The translations under genes and the position numbers were made by a program. A DNA stretch of 64,000 nt from Williamsia sp. DF01-3 (lineage in GTDB: Bacteria > Actinomycetota > Actinomycetes > Mycobacteriales > Mycobacteriaceae). Positions 40,350 through 49,645 of this stretch are shown piece after piece; position 1 is the stretch's first letter; each line of letters starts with the position of its first letter. The DNA is taken from positions 3,613,733 to 3,677,732 of the forward strand of contig NZ_JALKFS010000005.1 of the NCBI RefSeq assembly GCF_023051145.1, read 5' to 3'. The notes under the pieces are model-generated. The model saw only the letters and a program-made list of their open reading frames with translations. It made no database searches and was not told where the DNA came from.

Positions 40350-42358
40350 TCGGCTCGCAGCACCAGCGGCGGCGTCGGCTGCGCCGACATCGGCACCTGC
40401 TCGCGCTGCAGCATCCAGGACGCAATGCTCTGGAACAGCGGAGCAGCACTCTGGCCGCCGGTGCCGTCACTGCTGCGGGAGGGGGCGTCGAGCATGATCC
40501 CGATGACGTACCGGGGGTTGTCGGCCGGGGCTATGCCGGCGAACGTGATGTTGTAGCTCGACTGCGAGTAGCAACCGCAATCGGGGTCGACCTGTTGGGC
40601 GGTACCCGTCTTCCCGCTGATCTGATAGCCCGGCACCTCGGCTTTGGCGCCGGTACCCATCTGAACGCCCATCGGGTCGTTCTGGATGGTCGCGCGGAAC
40701 ATGTCCCGCACCGTCCGAGCCGTTTGCGGGCTCACCACCTGCACACCCTCGGGCGCCGGCAGCTGTCCGTCCTGGCCTGTCCCCTCGATCGACTTGATGA
40801 TGCGGGGCGGAATGCGCAGACCGTCGTTGGCGATCGCCTGGTACATCGCCGTCATCTGCAGCAAGGTCATCGTGAGGCCTTGTCCGATGGGCAGATTGGC
40901 GAAAGTGCCTCCCGACCACTGGGACCGTGCCGGCACCACGCCGGCACTTTCGGCGGGGAGCCCGACGTCTGATCGCTGACCGAGGCCGAATCGCTTGACC
41001 ATGTCGGCGAATCGGTCCTCACCCACCTCATCGGCGAGCATGAGTGTTCCGACGTTCGACGACTTACCGAAGATTCCCGTGGTGGTGTAGGGCTCGACAC
41101 CGTGCGCCCAGGCGTCCTTCACCGTGACATCGGCCATGTCGATACTGCCCGGCACCTGATGCACCTCGGTCGGGTTGGTGATCCCGTATTCGATCGCGGC
41201 AGCCGCCGTGACGATCTTGTTCACCGACCCCGGTTCGAAGGGCGACGTGATCGGCAGGTCGCCGAGTTGCGCGCTCTCCTGCTCGTCGAGAGGCTTGGCA
41301 GGGTTGAAGGTGCCGTCGTTCGCCATCGCGAGGACCTCGCCCGTCTTCGCGTCGAGCACCACAGCCGACGCGTTCTTGGCCTTGGACAGCTTCTTGGCCT
41401 TCTCGACCTCGTTCTGGACGTACCACTGGATGTCGGAGTCGATGGTGAGTTCGACGGTGCCGCCGTCGACCGATGGATGCAGGTTCCTCGAGCTGCCGGG
41501 AATCACTGCGCCATCGGAGCCGCGATCGTAGGTTCGCGATCCATCGGTGCCCGAGAGGATCGAATCCATGGACGACTCCAGCCCGATGAGACCGTTGCCG
41601 TCGAAGTCGACGTCGCCGACGATGTTCGCGGCCAGTGACCCACCCGGGTAGAGGCGCACGTCCTGTCGCTCGGACCCCACCTCCGGGAACTCGTCGATGA
41701 TCTTGCCTGCCGCCTCGGGGCTGATGGCCCGCGCGAGATACACAAAGTTCTCGTTGCTGCGCAACAGCTCTTTGATCGAATCCTGGTCGTACTCACTACC
41801 CAGTTCCGCGCTGATGCCCGCCGCGATCTGGTCGATGCGTTCGTCGACGCCGGGCAGGCTCGGGTTCTTCTTGTTCGCCTCTTCGATCTCCTTGCGGACC
41901 TTCACAGGCTGAAAGGTCAAGGCACGGGCGTCATCGGTGTACGCGATCGCCTTCCCGTTGCGGTCCTCGATCGCGCCGCGCTTGGCTGGGAGCACCTCGG
42001 TGACGGCTCGCTGACTCGCCGCCTCCGCGGACAACCCCGAGGCATCCACGACCTGGAGCATCACCATCTTGATCGCGACCACCGCCACGATCAGGACGAT
42101 CACCAAGCTGGCGAGGCGATGCCGCACCAAGAATTGGCGCCCGGCCCGAAGTGCCTGTTGATTCGAATGCTGGGAACCACCGATCGGGAAGCCGGACCGA
42201 GTTGCCGCCGACCGTCCCGCCGCCACATTGTCGCCCTCGCGGGCACCGGCTCCACTCTTGCCTTGCCGACCCCGGGGCCGCCGCGCCGCGCCGGCGCGGT
42301 CTCGACCGGTGGCCCGCTGGCGGGCGCGCCGATCGTGATCGCGTGTGGGGCGCGTCAT
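40346..42358 (-). CDS. pbpB: class B penicillin-binding protein (PbpB/FtsI)
   Basis: Septal transpeptidase of 670 residues from the ATG at 42358. Basic N-terminal cytoplasmic region, one membrane helix (about 82-102), a pedestal domain and the transpeptidase domain with S378-V-N-K381 (SxxK), SSN (GKSSNVG) and KTGT (SGKTGTAQQ). Two cysteines in DPDCGCYS after KTG resemble the pair seen in mycobacterial FtsI. The frame is open upstream to 42583, overlapping ftsL, but that part is not family-like. Confidence 0.95.
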   Translation of the reverse strand: MTRPTRDHDRRARQRATGRDRAGAARRPRGRQGKSGAGAREGDNVAAGRSAATRSGFPIGGSQHSNQQALRAGRQFLVRHRLASLVIVLIVAVVAIKMVMLQVVDASGLSAEAASQRAVTEVLPAKRGAIEDRNGKAIAYTDDARALTFQPVKVRKEIEEANKKNPSLPGVDERIDQIAAGISAELGSEYDQDSIKELLRSNENFVYLARAISPEAAGKIIDEFPEVGSERQDVRLYPGGSLAANIVGDVDFDGNGLIGLESSMDSILSGTDGSRTYDRGSDGAVIPGSSRNLHPSVDGGTVELTIDSDIQWYVQNEVEKAKKLSKAKNASAVVLDAKTGEVLAMANDGTFNPAKPLDEQESAQLGDLPITSPFEPGSVNKIVTAAAAIEYGITNPTEVHQVPGSIDMADVTVKDAWAHGVEPYTTTGIFGKSSNVGTLMLADEVGEDRFADMVKRFGLGQRSDVGLPAESAGVVPARSQWSGGTFANLPIGQGLTMTLLQMTAMYQAIANDGLRIPPRIIKSIEGTGQDGQLPAPEGVQVVSPQTARTVRDMFRATIQNDPMGVQMGTGAKAEVPGYQISGKTGTAQQVDPDCGCYSQSSYNITFAGIAPADNPRYVIGIMLDAPSRSSDGTGGQSAAPLFQSIASWMLQREQVPMSAQPTPPLVLRAE

Positions 42359-42425
42359 CGCGGGCATCCGGGGCCACGACGCCCGTCGGGGGTGGCGTTC
42401 GTCGCTCGGGAGCACGTCATGGTTG

Positions 42426-43298
42426 TCAATTCTCTGCTCCGCTAACGGGTTTGCCCCGAATTGAGCCCGGCGCGCCGCCGGTTGGGGGAAGAACGTTGGT
42501 GAATCCGGGTGTGGTGGCCGGATTTGCCGGAGTCTGAGGCTGGGCCGGTAGGGGTCCGCTGGTCGACTCCTCCGGCAACGCACCGTTCACCGGGGCACCC
42601 TGCTCGACCGGAGCGCCTTGCTGAATCGGGGTTCCTTGCTGAACCGGGGTACCCTGCTGGCCCGGTATCGGGGCAGGTGACGTCGGCGATGGATCCGAGT
42701 TCGCCGGGGAGGTCGAACGCGGAGTGTCGTTGAGCGAGGGCGCTTTTGGTCCATCAGCCGGTGTGATGTCACCGACAACCGTTGATCTGCCGTCGGTGCC
42801 GACGACCAGGCGCGGTACATCCGTCACGGGGATCATCCCGAGACGCCCTGCCTTGTCCGACAATTCGGGCGCGGAATCGCCTGACTCGTAGGTCTTGACG
42901 AGTGCGTTGAGACGGTCCGACAGCTGCTCGTTCTGTTCCCTCGCCACACCGAGTTGATACGAGTCCTGAGCCGATTTTGTCGACAGCCACAAGGTGAGGG
43001 CCAGACCCGCCAACAGCAATCCGACCACCACCACCGCAAAGGGGATCCGCCGTGCGGCACTGATCGGTGACGTGACGAGGCGAGCGACAAGATTCGAATC
43101 TCGTTCGTTCGCAACGGTTTCACCCGTCGCCCGCAAGGCGTCGCGTCGGTCACGCGACCGCACTGGCGCATTCGGCTCGCGCACAAGGCGTTTGCGTCGA
43201 CGCTCGAGGGCCCTTTGCGCGGCCGCCGAACGCTGCCGGGTACCGGACTCGGCCGTGCGACGACTCCGGGCACCGGGCTGATCATCGACTACGGTCAC
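42426..43298 (-). CDS. ftsL: FtsL-like division protein (Rv2164c type)
   Basis: 290 residues. Basic cytoplasmic N-terminus (1-84), one membrane helix (about 86-106), a short coiled coil (about 107-145) and a long Pro/Gln/Thr-rich exported tail. The tail holds four successive six-residue units ([24 protein letters not shown]). Position between rsmH and pbpB and bitopic topology identify it as actinobacterial FtsL. GTGA overlap with rsmH. Confidence 0.88.
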   Translation of the reverse strand: MTVVDDQPGARSRRTAESGTRQRSAAAQRALERRRKRLVREPNAPVRSRDRRDALRATGETVANERDSNLVARLVTSPISAARRIPFAVVVVGLLLAGLALTLWLSTKSAQDSYQLGVAREQNEQLSDRLNALVKTYESGDSAPELSDKAGRLGMIPVTDVPRLVVGTDGRSTVVGDITPADGPKAPSLNDTPRSTSPANSDPSPTSPAPIPGQQGTPVQQGTPIQQGAPVEQGAPVNGALPEESTSGPLPAQPQTPANPATTPGFTNVLPPTGGAPGSIRGKPVSGAEN

Positions 43299-44278
43299 GG
43301 ATTCCTCCTGGCGATTCGTTCGACTGCACGTACCCGCACCGAGGCCGAGCGTGGATTCTGTTCGATCTCGGCATCCGAGGCACGCTCTGCTCCGCGCGTG
43401 ATGAGCTCGAATTCGGGTGCGGTACCGGGCAAATCGACGGGCAGCCCGCGCGGCGACGTCGATGTGGTTCTGGCGACGAACTCACGTTTGACGATCTTGT
43501 CCTCGAGTGACTGGTAGGACATGATGGCCAGCCGGCCTCCGACGGCCAAGTTGTCCAAGGCGGCAGGCAGCGCATTGCGTAGCGACGTCAACTCGCTGTT
43601 GACCTCGATCCGCAATGCCTGGAATGTGCGTTTGGCGGGGTGTCCACCGGTTCTGCGCGTTGCTGCCGGGATGGCGCGGTACAGCAGTTCGACGAGCCGT
43701 CCGCTTGTCGTGAACGGCTCAGTTTCCCGCTCGCGCACGATGGCCGAGGCGATCTTGCCTGCAAACCGTTCATCGCCGAATTCGGAGAGTACGCGCGCGA
43801 TCTCCCCGTGTGAGTACGTGTTGAGCACATCGGCGGCGGTGAGGTCGTCGGACGGGTTCATCCGCATGTCCAAGGGCGCGTCAACCGAGTAGGCGAACCC
43901 ACGTTCGGGTTGATCGAGCTGCATGGAGGAGACACCGAGATCGAACAATCCCGCGTCGTACGATTCGGCACCCGCCTGCCGGAGCGCTTCGGCAACGGCG
44001 TCGTAGCGCTCGTGAACAAAAGTGATGCGGTCACCGAACGCCGACAGTCTGTCTCGGGCGAGTTCGAGAGCATTCTCGTCTCGATCGATCCCGATGATCG
44101 CAACACCGGGAAAGGTCTCGGCCACGAGTTCGGTGTGGCCACCGGCTCCGAGGGTGCCGTCCAGATAGGTCGCGCCTGTGCCGTCGTCGTGATGACGGGT
44201 GAGTGCGGGAGTGAGGAGTTCGACCATTCGCGTCGCCATGACCGGGACATGCCCGAATCGGCCCTCGACGTGATCCAC
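43295..44278 (-). CDS. rsmH: 16S rRNA m4C1402 methyltransferase (RsmH/MraW)
   Basis: 327 residues from the GTG at 44278 ([13 protein letters not shown]). SAM-binding [55 protein letters not shown] and [13 protein letters not shown] are diagnostic. The frame continues upstream to 44614 into non-conserved sequence. Methylates N4 of C1402 in 16S rRNA. Second gene of the dcw cluster; the 209 bases between it and mraZ show no gene. Confidence 0.94.
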   Translation of the reverse strand: MDHVEGRFGHVPVMATRMVELLTPALTRHHDDGTGATYLDGTLGAGGHTELVAETFPGVAIIGIDRDENALELARDRLSAFGDRITFVHERYDAVAEALRQAGAESYDAGLFDLGVSSMQLDQPERGFAYSVDAPLDMRMNPSDDLTAADVLNTYSHGEIARVLSEFGDERFAGKIASAIVRERETEPFTTSGRLVELLYRAIPAATRRTGGHPAKRTFQALRIEVNSELTSLRNALPAALDNLAVGGRLAIMSYQSLEDKIVKREFVARTTSTSPRGLPVDLPGTAPEFELITRGAERASDAEIEQNPRSASVRVRAVERIARRNP

Positions 44279-44487
44279 GGTACTGCTGCCCTTCGTGCGG
44301 TGTGGGTACCGGAAGGACCGGCACCGCGGCGTCGATGGAATGCCGAACTCCGCGTAGAGCCGAAGCTCGAGTGGCGGGTGGATCCTGGTCCCTGCCCGAT
44401 CGGCGAACCTGGCGCTGGGGAAGTGCGTCAGGGTCGGATCGGGCAGAGGCCTCGATGCACCCACGTGAGTTCTCTTCTGGTCCCGGC

Positions 44488-44931
44488 CTACAGAACCGTG
44501 TCCAGAGCGTCGAACCCAACGCTCGAATAGTTCTCCTCGTGCTCGTCCTGGTAGTCGCGCCAGGTCTGCGCGTCCCAGATCTCCAAGTGGCTCATGTTGC
44601 CGATCACCACACATTCTTTGGCCAACCCCGCATATCTGCGGTGGTCGACCGACAGGGTTATCCGGCCCTGCCCGTCGGGGCGTTGCTCATCGGTCGCCGA
44701 ACTGAGTTGCCGCTGGAAGGCCCGGGCAGCGGGATCGTTCTTCGAGGCGGCCAGAACTCGTTTGGCCAACTCGTAGAAGTCATCTCGCAGGTACACGGCA
44801 AGGCTGCGGTCTTGACCTTTTGTGATCATCACGCCTCCTGCCAGTACGTCTCGGAACTTCGCGGGCAACGTGAGCCGCCCCTTGTCATCGAGCTTGGGCG
44901 TGTAGGTGCCGAGGAACATAGCGTCAGCCAT
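44488..44931 (-). CDS. mraZ: transcriptional regulator MraZ
   Basis: 147 residues with two SpoVT/AbrB-like halves, each with a DxxxR motif ([14 protein letters not shown] and DGQGRITLS). MraZ represses its own promoter and tunes the dcw cluster. GGAGGT lies 6 bases before the ATG at 44931; the internal ATG four codons later gives the classical [11 protein letters not shown] start. First gene of the dcw cluster, with repeated TGG boxes upstream. Confidence 0.95.
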   Translation of the reverse strand: MADAMFLGTYTPKLDDKGRLTLPAKFRDVLAGGVMITKGQDRSLAVYLRDDFYELAKRVLAASKNDPAARAFQRQLSSATDEQRPDGQGRITLSVDHRRYAGLAKECVVIGNMSHLEIWDAQTWRDYQDEHEENYSSVGFDALDTVL

Positions 44932-44971
44932 GTCGACACCTCCAGCCCGAGGTCAGTGGGAAAGTCCGGTT

Positions 44972-45013
44972 CTCTCCCACCAACGATCACCACTGTACCC
45001 CACAACACTCCAC
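44972..45013 (-). promoter_or_regulatory. MraZ-type operator: four TGG repeats at 10-bp steps
   Basis: On the minus strand TGG (CCA on plus at 44980, 45990-type step: 44980, 44990, 45000, 45010) recurs four times exactly every 10 bp, in TGGAG, TGGGG, TGGTG and TGGTG contexts, about 50-80 bases upstream of mraZ. Known MraZ operators are direct TGGG(A/N) boxes about one helical turn apart, so this is a likely autoregulatory site. Confidence 0.7.
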
Positions 45014-45181
45014 TTTCCACCCCAAAGTCCGCGCCTAACCCGACTGCTCGCCTAAAACTGCAGGTAAAAACCAGATCAACGGTGGGGCATGAAACCTGCC
45101 ATGGCGTGTCAGCGCCGGTTGACCAGCTCTAGAGCGCGACACAGGTGCCCCTCCAGTCACAACTGCAGGAGAAACCGGCCA

Positions 45182-45217
45182 TGGTGGGAGAAAGTGGGGA
45201 ACGGGGTGGAGAGTGGG
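45182..45217 (+). promoter_or_regulatory. second cluster of TGGG boxes, opposite orientation
   Basis: TGGGAGAAAG and TGGGGAACGG follow each other at a 10-bp step (45185 and 45195), then TGGAG and TGGGC out of phase. It shares TGGTGGGAGA (45182-45191) with the minus-strand cluster near 44973-44982, forming a widely spaced inverted pair. Function unproven. Confidence 0.35.
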
Positions 45218-45241
45218 CGCTCAGCCCTTTTGGACAAACAA

Positions 45242-45273
45242 AAACCGCGTATCGCTGATGCGATACGCGGTTT
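45242..45273 (-). terminator. intrinsic terminator of the DUF3040 gene
   Basis: Perfect 14-bp hairpin (plus strand AAACCGCGTATCGC, loop TGAT, GCGATACGCGGTTT). Read on the minus strand it is followed by TTTTTGTTTGT, a clear T-run. It lies 27 bases after the DUF3040 stop and insulates the dcw promoter. Confidence 0.9.
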
Positions 45274-45299
45274 GAGAGGTCTGTCGAGGGGCTTGCGGC

Positions 45300-45713
45300 C
45301 TACTCCTCTTCGAACCGACGATTGAAACGCTCTTCCATCCGCTCGGAGAACTTCCTCCCCCGTTGCTCACGTCCGGACGAGCCACCACGTGGCGACTGGG
45401 GTCCTGAAGCAGCATCCCGAGTCGGAGTTGATCCGGCACGCGATCCCCAGAGAGCCAACAGTCCGGCACCGAACATCACGAGGAAGCCGATCAGACTGAT
45501 GATGGGGAACCCGCCGAGTCGAACCTCGACGACAACTCCGCCGATCAGCAGGAACAAGCCCACCAGGAACAACACAGAGGCCTGTAGACGACGCCGAGCA
45601 GTGGAACCGCCGAAGCGACGCGACCGTACGTTCGAAGCAAACTTTGGGTCTTCGGCGTACAGAGCGTTTTCGATCTGTTCGAGCATGCGCTGCTCGTGCT
45701 CTGAGAGTGGCAC
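45300..45713 (-). CDS. DUF3040 membrane protein (Rv2169c-like), internal start
   Basis: 137 residues from the GTG at 45713, which has the strongest ribosome binding site in the area (AAGGAGG, 5-base spacer), so independent translation is likely even if the longer frame is also used. Starts PLSEHEQRMLEQIENALYAEDP, the DUF3040 signature, followed by two membrane helices (about 45-85) and a basic Gly/Arg-rich tail. Function unknown; sits beside the division cluster in all Mycobacteriales I know. Confidence 0.82.
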   Translation of the reverse strand: MPLSEHEQRMLEQIENALYAEDPKFASNVRSRRFGGSTARRRLQASVLFLVGLFLLIGGVVVEVRLGGFPIISLIGFLVMFGAGLLALWGSRAGSTPTRDAASGPQSPRGGSSGREQRGRKFSERMEERFNRRFEEE

Positions 45714-46364
45714 CCGCCCCTCCTTCAGCACATGGTTTCGGTAGGGCTCACGGGGAGGCAGATTCCGGTTGCCCGAGTCCACTGTGGTGGGCTCACCTGA
45801 AATGATACGAGGTGTTGGGATTCTCGACCACCATTCCCTGGCACGAGTTGGTGAAGAAGGCTCTGAACGGCCGAAATTTGCGACATCAAGCCGCTCCCGC
45901 CGGCAATTTGACGACTTTCCTTGCTCGCGACGCACGATTTCCATCTCGACAACGTGGAGGAACTCGTCGACACGGACGCGCAGCTCGTCGATCTGGGCCG
46001 AATCGACGGCCCGGATGCCGGCTTCAGCGTCAGCGCGCAGCCGCGACAGACCCGCGAAGTAGGTTGCCCAACCGGCCATCTCCGGGAGGGCATGCGGCAG
46101 ACGGGACCAGGCGCTGCGTGAGCCGCGACGACGGGTGGGCCGTTCGGCCACGGCGAGCGCGGCGCCGGCGCCCCGGAGAGCGGCTTGATAGAGGGCACTG
46201 AACTCGTCGGTGGGATCTGTGACGATGTCGGACTCGCGCAGCCGAACCTCGGCGCGCTCCAGGAGATCGCGTGCCGCGATGATCTGCGACGGCTCGAGCT
46301 TCGACGCTTCGGACGTCCGGTTGCGAGCTGCGCCACGTGAACGCTGGGCGGTTGTCGGCGACAT
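45300..46364 (-). CDS. SAV_6107-type HEPN ORF reading through into DUF3040
   Basis: 354 residues from the ATG at 46364 (GGGAG upstream). Residues about 20-145 resemble the SAV_6107 HEPN-domain family (LLERAEVRLRESDIV, ALPEMAGWATYFAGLSRLRA, VDEFLHVVEMEIVRRE). About 70 residues of Ser/Arg/Pro-rich, AT-richer, non-conserved sequence follow, and then the complete DUF3040 membrane protein in the same frame. In mycobacteria the two are separate genes. Either the HEPN stop codon has been lost (true fusion), or a base error in the linker hides it. HEPN proteins are often RNA-binding or RNases, but the usual RxxxxH is not obvious here. Confidence 0.6.
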   Translation of the reverse strand: MSPTTAQRSRGAARNRTSEASKLEPSQIIAARDLLERAEVRLRESDIVTDPTDEFSALYQAALRGAGAALAVAERPTRRRGSRSAWSRLPHALPEMAGWATYFAGLSRLRADAEAGIRAVDSAQIDELRVRVDEFLHVVEMEIVRREQGKSSNCRRERLDVANFGRSEPSSPTRAREWWSRIPTPRIISGEPTTVDSGNRNLPPREPYRNHVLKEGRVPLSEHEQRMLEQIENALYAEDPKFASNVRSRRFGGSTARRRLQASVLFLVGLFLLIGGVVVEVRLGGFPIISLIGFLVMFGAGLLALWGSRAGSTPTRDAASGPQSPRGGSSGREQRGRKFSERMEERFNRRFEEE

Positions 46365-46539
46365 CTGCTCTACTCCCTTCTCCCGGAGGTGAACTGTGGA
46401 GGGTTCGGTCCGATGGCCCACGCTTCCCTCGTCGACCATCGGACCGTCCTCACGTCGTGCGGGCAACGATGCGGCGTAGCCTTTGCGGAGGTTGAAGCCT
46501 CGAACACCCGTTCGACATATTCAATATACCTACGACGGT

Positions 46540-47154
46540 GTGAACCCTCAAGCGAAGAAGGCGGAAACTTCAGTGGCCATCCGGCTCGTGGACCTCGCGG
46601 CCCAAGATGCTCGGACGTGGCTCCCCGACGCCCTGACGGTGTATGTCACGGCGATGAACTATCCCCCCGGCACCGAGATGCAGCGTTCTCCGCTGTGGGA
46701 AGACCACGTGCACCGGCCCGGGTGGAAAGCGGTCGCTGCCGTCGACTCACCCGAACGTGCCGGAGCCCGCGACAGGTTGGTCGGCATCGCATACGGATAC
46801 CGCGGTGCACGAGACCAATGGTGGAACCAGCAGGTACGTTCGGGGCTGGCCCGGGCCGGTTGCAGTCCAGAACGGATCGAAGCGATCACCGGCGACTATT
46901 TCGAACTGACCGAATTGCACGTCCATCCGTCTGCCCAAGGGCGGCAGCTGGGAGAAGCCATGTTGTCCCGACTCCTGTCCGACCGGCCGGAACCCCAGGT
47001 CCTGCTGTCCACCCCGGAGGTGACCGAGGAGAACAACCGCGCGTGGCGGCTCTACCGACGCCTCGGGTTCGTGGACGTGTTGCGCAGCTTCACCTTTTCG
47101 GGAGATCCCAGGCCGTTCGCGGTACTCGGCCGAACCCTCCCCCTCGGCCGATGA
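46540..47154 (+). CDS. GNAT-family N-acetyltransferase (Rv2170-like)
   Basis: 204 residues from the GTG at 46540; a GTG at 46573 (AIRLVDLAAQDARTWL) is equally possible and neither has a good Shine-Dalgarno. Acetyl-CoA loop in ELHVHPSAQGRQLGEAML and the C-terminal NNRAWRLYRRLGFVDV are GNAT hallmarks. Same position as Rv2170 of M. tuberculosis, reported to act on small amines or lysine; substrate here unproven. Stop overlaps the next start (ATGA), so it heads the carotenoid-gene operon. Confidence 0.85.
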   Translation: MNPQAKKAETSVAIRLVDLAAQDARTWLPDALTVYVTAMNYPPGTEMQRSPLWEDHVHRPGWKAVAAVDSPERAGARDRLVGIAYGYRGARDQWWNQQVRSGLARAGCSPERIEAITGDYFELTELHVHPSAQGRQLGEAMLSRLLSDRPEPQVLLSTPEVTEENNRAWRLYRRLGFVDVLRSFTFSGDPRPFAVLGRTLPLGR

Positions 47155-48758
47155 CCGCCGGCATGATCGACACGGTCGTCATCGGCGCCGGACACAACGG
47201 ACTGATCGCGGCGTGCTACCTGGCCGCGGCCGGACAGCGGGTCGTGGTGCTCGAACGCGACAGTGTGCCCGGGGGTGCGGTGTCCACCGTGGAGCGATTC
47301 CCCGGCTACAAGGTCGACCGCGGGTCGTCGGCACACCTGATGATCCGCCACACGCCGATCATCGACGAGCTGGGTTTGGCCGACCACGGACTGCGCTACG
47401 TCGACTGCGATCCGTGGGCGTTCTCCCCCGGGACCGCGGACGGGCCGCCGATCGTCTTCCACCAGAGTCTCGACCGGACGTGCGCGTCGATCGAGGCGGC
47501 GTGCGGAGCGGCTGACGCCGATGCCTACCGGCGCTTCGTGGCCGTGTGGGGGCCCAGGTCGGACGCGATGATGTCGGCGTTCACCTCCTCGCCTTCTCCG
47601 ATGGCCTTGGGTCGGGCCTTCTGGGGACTGACCGGCCGGATACCGGGCGGAGGCGGAACAGCCGGCATCGGCCTGTCCCAGGAATTCCTGATGTCCGGGA
47701 ATGCGTTGCTGGACAACTGGTTCGAATCCGAGCACCTCAAGGCCGCGCTGGCTTGGTTCGGGGCACAATCCGGGCCTCCGATGAACGAGCCCGGAAGTGC
47801 ACCGATGGTCGGCTTCTGCGCTGCGATGCACACCATTCCGCCCGGCCGGGCCATCGGTGGCAGCGGGGCACTGAGCGAGTCACTTCTGCGCAAACTCGAC
47901 TCCGATGGCGGCCAGGTGTTCCTGTCCGCTGCCGCAACGGCTCTGGAGCCCCGCGGCGACGGCTGGCTGGTCCGCAGCGCCGACGGCGGCGAGCACCGCA
48001 CCAGATCCGTGGTGAGCGCCTGCCACGTACTGACCACGCTGGAGTTGTTGCGGGCCGGCGGTTTCGACCGCACAGCGCTGGATCGCTGGCGATCGCAGAT
48101 CCGGATCGGCAACGGTATCGGGATGGCCGTGCGGCTCGGCGGCACGGACGTACCGGCCTACCCGGGCCTGCCTGCGGACACCGACGTGCATGCCGCGCTC
48201 GGCCTGCTGGTCACCGACCGGGGGCATCTCGCGCGGGCGTACGCGGACGCCTCCGCCGGCGATCTCCCCACGCGCCCGGCCCTCATCGCGATGAGTTACT
48301 CCGCGATCGACCCCACGCTGGCACCACCGGGACGCCACATGACCAGCCTCTGGGCACAGTGGCACCCCTACCGGTTGTCGGGTGGGCGTAACTGGGCCGA
48401 CCACGCCGACGAGGCCTCCGACGCGATCATCGCCGAATTGGAACGCCACGCACCGGGTTTCACCGACTCGATCGAGCATGTCCATGTCCAGACACCCGCA
48501 GATCTCGAGTCCGAGCTCGGCCTGACCGGCGGCAACATCATGCACGTCGAGATGTCGCTCGACCAGATGATGATCTGGCGCCCCCATCCCGAATTGGCCC
48601 GTCACCGGGTACCCGGTGCGGCCGGAATCTTCCTTGCAGGCGCCTCGACCCATCCGGGCGGCGGTGTCTGCGGCGCAAGCGGCAGGATCGCGGCATCTGC
48701 CGTACTCGTCGATCGACGGTCGCCCCTCGCGAGGATCACTCGCGGCCGATGGGGATGA
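47151..48758 (+). CDS. CrtI/CrtO-family carotenoid oxidoreductase
   Basis: 535 residues, FAD-dependent. N-terminal dinucleotide-binding motif VVIGAGHNGLIAACYLA (G12, G14, G17) and C-terminal GIFLAGASTHPGGGVCGASG are typical of the phytoene desaturase superfamily. The length and NGL variant are nearer to CrtO/CrtD-like members than to classic CrtI. Coupling to cruF (ATGA) suggests it acts on a carotenoid psi end, for example desaturation next to the hydrated bond, or ketolation. No second desaturase or cyclase is in the window, so its exact step is open. The frame is open to 46389, a shadow of the acetyltransferase gene. Confidence 0.8.
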   Translation: MTAGMIDTVVIGAGHNGLIAACYLAAAGQRVVVLERDSVPGGAVSTVERFPGYKVDRGSSAHLMIRHTPIIDELGLADHGLRYVDCDPWAFSPGTADGPPIVFHQSLDRTCASIEAACGAADADAYRRFVAVWGPRSDAMMSAFTSSPSPMALGRAFWGLTGRIPGGGGTAGIGLSQEFLMSGNALLDNWFESEHLKAALAWFGAQSGPPMNEPGSAPMVGFCAAMHTIPPGRAIGGSGALSESLLRKLDSDGGQVFLSAAATALEPRGDGWLVRSADGGEHRTRSVVSACHVLTTLELLRAGGFDRTALDRWRSQIRIGNGIGMAVRLGGTDVPAYPGLPADTDVHAALGLLVTDRGHLARAYADASAGDLPTRPALIAMSYSAIDPTLAPPGRHMTSLWAQWHPYRLSGGRNWADHADEASDAIIAELERHAPGFTDSIEHVHVQTPADLESELGLTGGNIMHVEMSLDQMMIWRPHPELARHRVPGAAGIFLAGASTHPGGGVCGASGRIAASAVLVDRRSPLARITRGRWG

Positions 48759-49591
48759 CCTCCGGCGACGACACCCCGAAGCGGGCGTCGACTCCGGGCG
48801 CCGCACTGCTGTGGCTGTCCACCGCATTGCTGGCCACATCCATAGCCGCCCAGATCGTCTACCCCCTGGTGGAGGGCACCGGCCGCGACCGCGCGACCGT
48901 GGTGGTGGTGTTGGCCTCCGCGGCAGCCATGATCGCCCATTCGGCCGCCCGGCTGGGGGCACTGCGCACCGTGGGTGTGTTCGCGGCCACCGCCGGTGTC
49001 GGCTGGACGGCCGAGATCCTCGGCACCGCAACATCGTTCCCGTTCGGGGCGTACGAGTACGCAACCGGGCGCATCGGCCCGTCCGTTCTCGACGTACCGA
49101 TTGTCATCGGCCTGGCCTGGACGGCCGGCGGCTACTGCATGTGGTGGATCAGCTCGCTGGTGACGTCGAACCCGGCGTTGCGGATTCCACTCGCGACCGT
49201 CGGGATGGTGGGCTGGGACCTCTATCTCGATCCTCAGATGGTCAGTGCCGGCTTGTGGACGTGGGATGACCGCGACAGCGGGCTACCCGGAGTCGACCAG
49301 ATCCCACTGACCAACTATGCGGGTTGGGCGGGCGTGGCGGCGCTGATGTTCATACTGCTAGCCACACTCGATCGCGAACCCGTCGACACCACGCCGCCGG
49401 CCCCCATCACCCCGGTCGGTTGGTTCTGCTGGACCTGGCTCGGTTCGGCCCTGGCCTTTCTGGTGTTCCTCGATGATCCGGACCTGCCACCTGCGGTGCC
49501 CTACGGATTGATCGTGATGGGAGTACTCGGTGTGCCTGCCGGGTCGGCTCTGTGGCAGCGGACGCGAAACCGTTCGCGGGACACGCTGTGA
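48755..49591 (+). CDS. cruF: CruF-type carotenoid 1',2'-hydratase
   Basis: 278 residues, about seven membrane helices. Matches the carotenoid biosynthesis protein family (DUF422/CruF): TAEILGTATSFPFGAYEY, GWDLYLDPQMV, GLWTWDD and IPLTNYAGW contain the conserved acidic and aromatic residues. CruF adds water across the 1',2' bond of the psi end of acyclic or monocyclic carotenoids. ATG at 48755 overlaps the previous stop. Confidence 0.88.
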   Translation: MTSGDDTPKRASTPGAALLWLSTALLATSIAAQIVYPLVEGTGRDRATVVVVLASAAAMIAHSAARLGALRTVGVFAATAGVGWTAEILGTATSFPFGAYEYATGRIGPSVLDVPIVIGLAWTAGGYCMWWISSLVTSNPALRIPLATVGMVGWDLYLDPQMVSAGLWTWDDRDSGLPGVDQIPLTNYAGWAGVAALMFILLATLDREPVDTTPPAPITPVGWFCWTWLGSALAFLVFLDDPDLPPAVPYGLIVMGVLGVPAGSALWQRTRNRSRDTL

Positions 49592-49645
49592 GTGCAAATG
49601 GCGCACCGGTGCCCAGATGCACCGGCCTGATGGAAAGATGATCGC

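Noticed and set aside
45300-46364. HEPN gene as part of a toxin-antitoxin pair
   Set aside because: No nucleotidyltransferase (MNT) partner is adjacent and no clear RxxxxH catalytic motif is visible.
46389-47150. Upstream 254 codons in frame with the carotenoid oxidoreductase, suggesting a larger fusion protein
   Set aside because: They overlap the acetyltransferase gene in another frame, are Arg/Pro-rich without domain character, and the ATGA start at 47151 begins the conserved dinucleotide-binding domain.
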